This document shows positions 21,901 to 33,900 of a stretch of 64,000 nt of DNA, one piece after another. Under the pieces are notes generated by a model. It was given only the letters and a program-made list of their open reading frames with translations, did no database searches and was not told the origin of the DNA. The translations under genes were made by a program, and so were the position numbers. Source of the DNA: Arion vulgaris. Its lineage: Eukaryota > Mollusca > Gastropoda > Stylommatophora > Arionidae. The stretch is taken from assembly GCA_020796225.1 (NCBI GenBank), contig CM036767.1, positions 14,660,927 to 14,724,926 on the forward strand, written 5' to 3'. Numbering within the stretch: the stretch's first letter is position 1; every line of letters begins with the position of its first letter.

Positions 21901-24900
21901 GTGGAGCCTGGATGCATTCTTATTAAGTGGCCAAACCACTTCATTCTTTGTTTCTCTATATAAATCCCTAAAATGAAAATATGTAACTAAAAACAAAATA
22001 AATGTGAAAAACTAGAAATGGAAAAATAAGGTAAAACAATAATAATGAAATATATAGTACATATACATTTAACATATATTATGGAGAATGAGAAGAGAAA
22101 GTATTGAGTCTAGTCCATGAGGTCGCAATGTACCATATAAAGTATAAAGCGATTTACTAGAGCAAATCGACTCTATCATCAGATGAACATGATCGGTTGG
22201 CTGCAACGACGCTGTATATTGTTTTTTGTACTTTGTAAAACAACATTATTTCATGTTCCTATGTTTTGCTGTTGTTCACATAGTTTTACATCAGTCTTCC
22301 TTATATCGATATAATAATAGCTCGCCATGCAGAGCGATGATGAATAAATCTCAGACGGTAACTGTTGCACCTCTCTGGGTGTGGGAGGGTGCTAGAGTCA
22401 ATCCTAGAACAGAATCCCGACCACAGGTGGGGCATTACTGATCAGGTTAGACATGTGCTGTTGTGTGCTCTGTCTGTTTCACGCTGCTCGTTTCTCTGTG
22501 ACTCAACAATCACGATGATTCTCAGCTATGGTTCCTCTTTGTTGTTACAGCGCCACATTGTGCGATCTTAAGATAGGATTCCCAGACGTATTGTCTATTC
22601 AGCATTTCAGAGACACTTTAAGAGTGTCTTTAAAGCGTCTTTTCTGTCCACCAGCTAACGCTGCCCCCTTCAAGCTGCTGCCATACATCAACTGTTTTGG
22701 GATGCGTTATCAGGCATTCGAGCAACGTGACCGACCCATCTCAGTTGGCCTTCTGCAACAGGGTGTTGCCTTGGGATCTTTGCTTTGTGAGGACTTCGCT
22801 GTCTGGAATTTTGTCCTGCCAGTTTATTTTTAGTATTCTCCGTAGACAGCTTGTGTGGAAATGGTTTAATTTTCTTGCGTGTCTGCTATATACTGTCCAT
22901 GTCTGCTTGCGATCAGGCAGTTATGTAGTACTATGGCTGGTAAACTTTCAGCTTTGTGACTATGCTTATCCCTTCCGTTCCCACACAGTGACACGAACCT
23001 TCGAGCGCAGCACTGGCTTTGGATATCCTATTGTGACCTCAGAATCTATGTTTCGATCTGAAGAGGCTGCCAAGATAAGCAAAGTTGTCCGTTGACTGGA
23101 GACGCTGGTGTTTAATGTTGATGACTGGATCGTAATACTGTTCTCTAGGGCGGGCTGGAACATGACCTCTGTTTTTGGTGTTAATGGTGAGGCCAAACCT
23201 ATCACAGGCCATTGAGAACTTGTCCATGTAAGTCTGCATTTCTTCCTCAGAGTTGGTAGGAGGCACAGTCATCAGCAAACAACAGGTTTGAGATAGTTGA
23301 TTCTTTTACCTTGGTGGAGGATTTTGACCTCCGAAGATTGAATAGGTTACCGTCTGTCCTGTATCTAATCTTTACCCCATGTTGTCGCCTTCCCAAAAGA
23401 CATCCGTGAGCATGGCAGCAAACATCATGCTGAAGAGTGTTGGGCCAGTACACAGCCCTGTTTGACGCCGTTGGTGACATGGAAGGCTTCCGACAGCTCC
23501 CTTCATCAAGTACACATGCCATCATGCCCTCGTGAAACTGTTGGACAATCTTGATGAATTTCCTTGGGCATCCAAATTTTTCCATGATCTTCCATAGACC
23601 CTCCTGTTAACCAGTGTAAAGCCTTTGTCAGATCGACAAAGACCATATAGAGGTTACGGTGCTGCTCTTGGCATTCTCCTGTAGTTGGCGAGCAGCAAAT
23701 ATCATGTCTGCTGTTCCACGACCTGCCCTGAAGCCACATTGGGTCTCAGGGAGTAAGTCCTGTTCCAGGTGATCGATTAATCGATTGAGGAGGACTCTGG
23801 CCAGTATTTTGCCAGCGATTGACAGGAGGGGGATCCCCTGTGGTTTCGCAGGCCCGGCGGTTTCCTTTCCGCTTGTACAGGTGGACAATAGTGGCATCCT
23901 TTAATTCCTGTAGGCACGTTCGTTGCACCAAATGGATGTAAATAACTCTGTCAATTTTAGCATCAACGTGGGCCCTCCTTCTTTGTAGACTTCGGTTGGT
24001 ATTGAGTCGCACCCGGTGCCTTCCCGCTGGACATCTGGCTTGTTGCCTTCTTGACCTCTGCTAAGGTAGGTGGAATATCAAGTTTGGCATTGATTGGGAC
24101 CTGGGGCATGCGCTCTATGGCTTCATAACATATAGTGGATGGATGGTTGAGAACAGAACGGAAGTGTTCTGCCCAGCGATTTAGTATCTGAGGCTTGTCA
24201 ATTAGTAGCCTTGCTCCATCTGCATCAGTATGGGAGTGGGGTGAGATTGTTGAGGTCCGTAAACAGTTTTAGGGCATCGTAGAAGCGTTTGAAATCATGT
24301 CTGTCTGCATATATCTGGATTTCATCAGATTTTTGCTAGCCATGCGTCTTGTAATTTCCTGATTCTCTCTTGAGCCCTTCTACGAGCATCTAGGAAAGCT
24401 GTTTTTTGGATGATGATGATATAACTGATAAGAACTCTGAGCAAACATGGCAAGAATCAGTTCATAGGGCATCTCTGAAGTCGGAGAAGGCTCGCCTGTA
24501 TGGCGGGGGAACACTGATAAAAAGAGAAAGCAGGTTTTCATGTAAGAAGTTCACAGGGCTATTTTATTGGGGCTCATAACAAGGTGCAAGAATCTTCTTC
24601 GCGTTCGTTCGTTACAACAAATTTTAATCACTCTTTGTGATATGCTTGATCTTTGCCAAGAACGTGTATACGTTGCACATTGGTTTGGTAGGCCCCTAAA
24701 CGCATAGACTTCTACACGCTTAGGACACATGCATCCGATTTCAGCCAAACCTCCTTAGTTGCCTCTTACGACATGCGTGGCAGGTAACAGTGGTTCTATT
24801 CTTTACACCCCAACCTTGGACCCCAGGAACCACTAGGGCGGTGCAAGGATCTAAAAGATAGAAAGAAAATGAGGTGGAGAAATAGAACCAGATATACCTG

Positions 24901-27900
24901 ACTTTTCTACCGATTTAGTAATATTAAAAAAACCTATGGCTACAACAGTTGTTTAATAGCACACTCACATGTTCAACAACCCTGTTCTTCAGATCAGCCC
25001 AACGCTTGTCTCCTCCTTCAACCTTGCTGCCAACACTGAACACAAAAGTGGTTGCATCTCCACTTTTCAAACCTTTCTCATATTCCTTACACAGTAGGCC
25101 CCAATTAATGATCTCATTGGTGGTGAAGTTCTTCAAGAATTTCCTGATCAAATAGTCCAGGTAATTGTTAATAACTTTATAGAAATGAAACACATCAAAT
25201 ATATGATTATACATCAATTCATTATTCTTCTTCTTTGAACGCTCCATATCGATCACTTGTTAAACCACTCTTTGTGATCTGAACCTAAGTGCGATTGTAC
25301 GTTGTACCAGTTATAGGCCTACAAGTAGGCCAGTACATCTGATTTCTGTGACACTTTTTATTTACCAGGGTAGCTTCCCTATGCCCCCACCCCAGTCGCC
25401 TCTCACGACATTCCTTGTAGGTCGCAGTGTTACTATTCTTTGCTCCCTTGTGAGCCCCGACAACACATGAACAGTCTGATAAACAATATCATGCATCGGA
25501 AAGCGAAATATTTTGGTCTCATTAAACATCACAGTGGTTTAGAGCGAGCAATAATGGAGGGTGAAGTCTAGAAATACACGGGACATCTGGCCTATGAGAG
25601 AAATTTCAAAGGGCCGTTAGGGTGGCAAAATTCTGCTCAGGATAAGCTATTTGATGACGATGATTCCTGGAAGACAAGGCATGGAATGACAAAGACAACA
25701 GGGCATTAAAGAAACTGAACATTATAATGGAGGTGAACTGGCTAGAGAGATAGTCTTCAAGCAAAAAGATATACTACATGAAGACCATGATATAATAAAC
25801 TATTCTTAAATTTTCACACCATATTTGAGAAATGACTTACTGATAAAAGGGAATCTCCTCCAGATTCTTGTCCTGAGACACTCGATGTAAGAGGTCAGAC
25901 TGCTCATTGTCAAAGGGTGCCAACACTAGATAAAGCACAACACAACGCAGAGCCTGAAAGTCAGTGTGAGATAGTAAACAAATATAAATAATTTATGCTT
26001 ATAAATAGAACCATTCTTTTCTTACTTCCTTATCTTCCCAATGGAACACAGGGCTACAACTAATTGCAAAGGATTTACATTTTCGGTGCTCTAATACAAT
26101 GAAACAGTGCTAAAGTTATTCCTAACACTATGCATGTTTTTTTTTGCAGTTTCTATTGTCATTTTTATAGATTGGGGCTGCTAGCCCAAAACCAACCCCT
26201 GCTAATCTGGGAAGAATATAGATAAACAAGACTTCTTCTTGACGTTCCATATCGATCACTTGTTAACCATTCTTTGTAATTTATATGTGATCTGAGCCTA
26301 AGAACGATTGTACGCTGTGCCAGTTATGCGCCTACAAGTAGACCAGCACATCAGATTTATGTGATGTTATTTATTTATTAGGGTAGCTTTTCTAGTCCGC
26401 TACCACAATAGGGAAGCAAAGAATAGAACCACTGCAACCTACAATGCATGTCGTAAGAGGCGACTGATGTAGGCCCTAGGGATGCTACCCTAGTTAATAA
26501 AGAGCAGCGCAGAAATCTGATGTGCTGGCCTACTGAGGCGCACAACTGCACATTCACTCTTAGGCTCAGATCACAAGACTGCCTAGAGTAGTTGATAGTA
26601 GCTCGGCCTGCTAGCTGTGAGACGCCTCATAGCTCGGGTTCGAACCTACTGTCCGGCATTTGTTCGAGTCCCTGGTCTTACTCAGGACGATAACGTGAGT
26701 ACCTCTGAAGTCGGAGAAAATCTGCCTGTATGGCGAGGAATACTAATTACGAGTACATTGAGCACACGGCTGCCAGTGTAAGTAATTTGCAATGTGCACG
26801 CTGCTGCCATTGTAAGAAATTGGAAAAAGATTTTCACGCAAAAATCAGTTTCAGAGATGAAACTTCGTCAGAGTTGAAAGCGGACGAAAAAAAAAAGATC
26901 ACATACAAATCACACAGAGTGGTTGACAAGTGGTCGATATGGAGCGTTTGAAGAAGAAGAAGGGGCCTACCAAACCAATGTGCAACGTATACACGTTCTT
27001 GGCAAAGATCAAACATATCACAAAGAGTGAGTAAAATTGGTCGTAAGAACGAATGCAAAGAAAAGTATGACATGAAGTAATAACAAACACTGATTTGTGG
27101 AAGAGAACTAGACAAGAAACCAATACAACTGGAGAAAAAGAACAGAAGATTGATAGAGCATTTGCATGACTAAAAACCACAGTGGATGATTGACATGCCA
27201 CTTCCATGTTTCTCCTTCTTCATCCAACTCAAATTGACGTTGAATCTATCCAGCAATTGAAAGAGTTTGGAATTACATGTTGTACAAGTATAGCTGGATG
27301 CCTGAAAGGCAGAGAGGGGAGTGTGTTTAACCACCGAGCCACAGGAACCATCAGTATGTATACCCTTCGACATCTGTTGGGGAGACTGAACACCTATGGG
27401 TCTACCTGGAGTGCTATTACGTTGGTTCCGTAACCAATAACTGGTTATGAAACTCGTATCTTTATGTTACTAGAACAACTTTACTCAAACATCTCATTTT
27501 CAAAGTTTAGAGCTGGTCTTTGTGAATTGTCAAAGCCCACAACTCTCATCAATGTCATAGGAAGGAATAACCGAATAAAGACATGATGAAGTTTGATATG
27601 CTGGTCCTGTAGGAACAAATATAGGAACTTTGCCGCAAACTACAGCAAAACGTTATAAGAAATCATAAAGACTGGTTATACCAGACTGAACAAAACAGAA
27701 AAAACTCATTAATTTCAAGGCTGATATATTAACGAAACATTATGCACTCATCTTTGACTAACTTTCAAATTTTTTAAAACTGAGAAATTCAAGATTAATG
27801 GCTCGGAACAGTCTCCCAGCTTCTGCTCTATGGGTAACCAGCTTTACTTTGGTGCCTTCTTTCTAATCTCTGAGACTGAAGATACCACAAAGACTACTTC

Positions 27901-30900
27901 TGAATCTGTGGTGCTGTATGGATGACCTGGAGCGATCAATACAGTTCCTTGAAATGTTTGATTGCATCTGACTCACAGTCGATGCTTAAGAAGATTAAGA
28001 ATGGCAGGTTCAGGTATGAGCGGATGTCATATATTGAAGCTTCTAACCTCCAGAGGCTTCAATATCCTTATGTGGATCTACTGTCCTGGGCATGCGAGTG
28101 TTTGAGGCAATGAGAAAACGGACAGACTTAACAGCATTGACTGTCAGGGAGTTGAACATGCATGAGGGGATGTTCTTTGGTATCTTCATGACTGCCTGTT
28201 GAACGAAGACACTAAAATATAGATGTTGAATCGCCGAGTGGTTACGGGCCCAAATTTGGGATGTAAAGAATAGAAACACTGTTACCTGCCACGCATGTCG
28301 TAAGAGGCGACTAAGGAGGTTTGGCTGAAATCGGATGCACATGTCCTAAACGTATAGAAGTCTATGCGTTTAGGGCCTACCAAACCAATGTGCAACGTAT
28401 ACACATTCTTGGCAAAGATCAAACATATCACAAAGAGTGATTAAAATTGGTCGTAAAAACAGACGCAAAGAAGACGATGTTGAATTTATCCAGCGATTGA
28501 AGAGTTGTACAAGTAGAACTGGATGCCTGAGGGGCAGAGTGAGAAGTGTGTTTAATCAGCGAACCATCAGTATCCATACCCTTCTACATCTGTTGGGGAG
28601 ACTAAGCCCCATGGGTCTGCCGGAGCGCAATGCCATTTGTTCAATAACCAACAACCAAGCATTGAAACTACTGGTGCTGTCATCTGACTTGAAAATAACA
28701 AAAAAAAAAGCAGCCATATGATAAAAAAAAAGCTTAATGGCCTTACATCTTTTAACTTGTCCTTATCCTTCTGTATTTGTTCTGTGTTGTATATGGCCAT
28801 ATAGTGTTTGCAGATAGCCAAGTATGAACCTTCATGTTGATCTAACTCAATCATCAGCTGATAGAACTTCAGTTTCAAGTCCTGTAAAAGAACAAAGTTA
28901 ATTTGTAAAAAAATATACTATTATATTACCTTCTAAAACAAGTTATGTTATCGACGTCATGGCACATTCGGCATTCCCATTCATTTCAGCATCCATCCCA
29001 AAGTTAACTTGCTCACCGCACCCATGAGAAGTTAATTAAATATCTTCCGCCCGTGTGGTGCGGGGCCCGCAAGAAGCGAAGAATAACACCACTGCGACCT
29101 ACAATGCATGTCGTAAGAGGCAACAAATGTAGGCACTAGGGATGCTACCCTAGTACATAAAAAGCAGCGCAGAAATAGGATGTGCTGGCCTACTTGTAGT
29201 CGCATAACTGACACAGCGTACAATATCTCTTAGGTTCAGATCACATACAAATCACACAGAGTGGTTGACAGGTGGTCAATGTGGAGCGTTCAAAGAAGAA
29301 CTATATCTTCTCTCTCTACCACAAAGTCAACACTGTCTGGCATATCCAAACTCAACTCCTAATTCTCGCATCTGTTCCAGTGTCTGAGGCTATCTCAGAT
29401 CACATTAATGAGTGTGTACCGCATTGATGACATCGATGATGTCCATCCTTTTGCTCGCTTGAGTCGGGGCATTGTTTGCAAGAAAGTCAGAATGCTCGTT
29501 ACCCTGCACTCCAGCATGTCCAGCCAAGTCATTGTCTTGAGAATGTTAAAACAAGTAACTAGTGGTGCAGAATTTTCTCATCCGACTTTCAACCCAAGTC
29601 TTACAAGGTCTAAGGAAGATATTCTATGGCATTTCAAACAGTCTCAAATCTCTATGTGAATCTACAGTCTTCGAAAAACATGCACGACCTCATATGACCT
29701 GACACGCACATTTTTAAAACCAATTATTGTGGAGAATTCTGATATGGGGATAATACTGTCATTACATGATTAGCTCCCTTTATGACTGATAACTAGACAA
29801 GTCATTAACATATACAAGGAAGTCATCCTAGTTTGGTCATAAAAATAAACTGTTGACCACATTAACATTCTCTATTTGTCCATTTAAAGTTCTATTTAAT
29901 TAAAAAAATTGTGTTTTTATTTTTATGACTTATTTACTTCTACTATTGCCCTCTGTTTACTATGTTTCCATCTAATTTTTAGTTTTACTATTGTATCTCT
30001 TTTACTACTGCCCCCCTCTTCTTCTTCACGTTCATTCTTTACGACCAATTTTAATCCTCTTGTGATAGGTTTGATCTTTGTCAAGAACGTGTATACGTTG
30101 CACATTGGTTTGGTAGGCCTCTAAACGGATAGACTTCTACACGTTTAGGACACATGCATCTCATTTCAGCCAAACCTCATTAGCCGCCTCTTACGACATG
30201 CGTGGCAGGTAACAGTGATTCCATTCTTTACACCCCAAATTTGGGCCTTGGTAACCACTCGGCGACTGCCCCCTCTATTTTGTAGTTCTACAATTGTACA
30301 CAGGACAGATGGTAACCTATTCAATCTTCGGAGGTTAAAATCCTCCACCAAGGTAAAAGAATCAACTATCTCAAACCAGTTGTTTGCTGATGACTGTGTC
30401 CTCGCTACCAACTCTGTGGAAGAAATGCAGACTTACATGGACAAGTTCTCAATGGCCTGTGATAGGTTTGGCCTCACCATTAACACCAAAAACAGAGGTC
30501 ATGTTCCAGCCCGCCCTAGAGAACAGTATTACGATCCAGTCATCAACATTAAACACCAGCGTCTCCAGTCAACGGACAACTTTGCTTATCTTGGCAGCCT
30601 CCTATCCAGATCGGCAAACATAGATTCTGAGGTCCACAATAGGATATCCAAAGCCAGTGCTGCGTTCGGAAGGTTACGTGTCACTGTGTGGGAACGGAAG
30701 GGATAAGCATAGTCACATAGCTGAAAGTTTACCAGGCCATAGTGCTAACCACGCTGCTGTACGCAAGCGAGACATGGACAGTGTATAGCAGACACGGAAG
30801 AAAATTAAACCATTTCCACACAAGCTGTCTACGCAGAATACTAAAAATAAACTGGCAGGACAAAATTCCAGACAGCGAAGTCCTCACAAGAGCAAAGATC

Positions 30901-33900
30901 CCAAGCGTCAACACCCTGTTGCAGAAGGCCCAACTGAGATGGGTCGGTCACATTGCTCGAATGCCTGATAAACGCATCCCAAAACAGTTGATGTATGGCG
31001 AGCTTGAAGGGCAGACGCTTAGCTGGTGGACAGAAAACGCTTTAAAGACACTCTTAAAGTGTCTCTGAAATGCTTCGATATAGACAATACGTGCTGGGAA
31101 TCCTTTGCACAAGATCGCCAAATGTGGCGCTGTAACAACACAAGAGGAACCCAAATAGCTGAGAATCATCGTATTGTTGAGTCACAGAGAAAACGAGCAG
31201 CGCGAAAGACAGAGCACACAACACGCACATGTCTAACCTTGATCTGTATGCCCACCTGTGGTCGGGATTCTGTTCTAGGATTGACTCTACAGTCACCTCC
31301 GCACACACCAGAGAGGTGCAACAGTACACGCCTGAGATTGTTATCATCATCGCCATGATGGACGGCTATTGTATCTTTACTTCTATTACTGTTTACTGCA
31401 ATATTTAGTTCTAATACTGTACCTCTCTAACATACTTTTACTACTGCCTCCTCTAATTTGTAGTTCTACAATTGCATACCGTTCAGAAAGCAATGGCAAA
31501 CTACTGAATGTAATAATGCCTAGGAAAATCACAAACGTTAAAAAGCTGGGGTTGATTCACAAGTCCTTAAAGGATATGCAATTAACTAATTAACAATTGC
31601 ATATCTCTTACTTCACTACGCTTTCGCAATATTTAGTTCTAATATTGCATCTATCTAACTTACTTTTACTATTGCCCCCTCAATACTTTCAAGTTGTATT
31701 ACAGCAACATGTAATTTTGTGTTCTACCGCTGCACATTTCTAACTTGTACTACTACTCCTTTTAGTTTTCTTATTTCCCTACACTAACTGTACAATCCTC
31801 TCAGATTTTCACTAATACTTACCACAGTTTCAGGTTCTTCAAAGAACTTGGTGCTGATCTTTTTGCTGATGATTTGAGTGCGTATATAATCTTTTTTGGC
31901 CAGACACAAGCGCATTTGTTCTTGAAGGAATTCAACTTTTTCTTTTCTGTCCATCGAACCAAAAGTTTCAACCTGAAGATAGTAGGTAAAGAATAGCTCG
32001 TTATACATTTGTTACAAGCAGTGTATCTTCTTGTCCCTTTCTTTTTTATATATATTCTTGCAGTTCTTAATATTGTTTACTCTTTATTACTTAGTGGCTG
32101 GAGTCACAGACTTTTATCCATGCAGATTTTCTCAGTGACTCAATGAGTATGTTCAGGAAGATTGAAACATGATGGACTCGAAGACAATGGTTGAGCTGAA
32201 GAGGTCTAGGCAAATCAGTTTTATTTTTGTGCTAGGGCATGCAGGTGTAAGGGAAAATGAACGCGCTGATATGCTTGCAAGATGGATGCTATAAAAGTGG
32301 GCAAGCAATGGACCAGTCTGATATTCGGAATTCCCTAAGGGAGAGAGACAGTAAATGATTTAGAATAGTGGTGCCCGCTGCCCAGCGTGTTCATAGCGTG
32401 CTGGACTACGGGTGACTATCCTCTGTGTGTGCGGGTTCAATCTCTGGATGGCAGAAAAGCCACAGATTCCCAGATTTACGGTGTTCGTGGCACCAAACCG
32501 AAGGGTTACGATGTCCATGGCACCGCGCCGAAGAGCTGAAAAAGTGCTTCTGGATGAAAAAAAAAGAAGTAATAGTGGTGAATCTACAACCGTAACCAGA
32601 CTGCACGACTACCGGGTCAAATTTGGTGCAGCTAGACAAGAGCACTATACTGGTAGCAAATGCACAATAGTAAACCCACAAATATCCGGTGTCGTTAGTT
32701 GCCACACAATGGGAGACAGGAGCACTTATGGACCAATTGGTGTGATGTACAGTGATGATGATCCGACAACTAAACTAAACCTTACTTTAAAAACCTTATG
32801 ACAGAGAGCTGCATTGCAGTAGTGGCTAGTTCATTTGTTCATGGATCAAATTTCAGCCAGAATATAATTTTGTCAGATAGTAATGACTCTCTGATTGGCC
32901 CAGCTTCAATTGGGTAAGAGGCAAACACAGACTTGTGGAAACTATGGCAGGAAACCATGATGATTCAGGCCAGAAGGAGATGGTGGTGGGTCGGTTGTAC
33001 CATACACTGCGGGAGACATAGACAAGTGTTCATAGACAAGCACATGAGTGGAACCCACATGAGAAACAGGAAAAGGGACATCCTAAACAGACCCAGTCTT
33101 CTTGAGAAACTGAAGGATGTTGGAGTACCTCGAAGTCACAAAGAAAACGACCATAGACAGAGGAAAGTGGAGAACTGCTGAGGCCCTATGCTTCACAAGG
33201 AGCAAAGAAGAACAAGTCAAGTCATACATATTGCCAGGAGTGAAAAACAAAGACCGAAGTAACATTAAAGTTGGTGTTTTCAATATTTAAACCACCAAAA
33301 CTACTTCTACTACTAAACAGCGAATTTTATGTACCACCATGGCAAATTTGAAATACATTACAGCTGGTCACTAATTGATATGAAGGCCTGCGTGCCCAGC
33401 GTGTTCAGAGCGCGTGACTACGGGGGACTATCCTCTGTAAGTGTGGGTTCAACTCGCTGGACTGGCAGAAAAGCACAGGTTCCCAGATTTACTGTGTTCG
33501 TGACACCGAGCTGAAGGGTTACGATGTCCATGACACCGAGCCGAAGAGCTTTCAGCTCAAGTGCTTCTGGATCTAAAAATAATTTATATGAAGTTGCCAC
33601 TTGATACCCATATAAGCTGATAGCATTTATTTTATTTCTTATTTTCCGTAACGGCTTTCAGGCCGACCCAACCTCAAAGGGGCACCAGGAAAAGCACTGG
33701 GAAGTAAAGATATCCATCGTACGCCTACGGTTAATGAAAATACGTCTAACATAGTATTACCCAACATACCCCGAGATATGAAAAAGGGTTCCATTACCAT
33801 TTTTACATCAACTTCGGAGGCCATCACCTTCTTTAAAAATATTTATGTTGATATCTGAAAGTGACACAGAAGAAGTAGTACCTGAAGCTCTTGCAGAACA

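Noticed and set aside
22697..23095. A 132-residue plus-strand frame
   Set aside because: It is the antisense shadow of the LINE group B reverse transcriptase on the minus strand.
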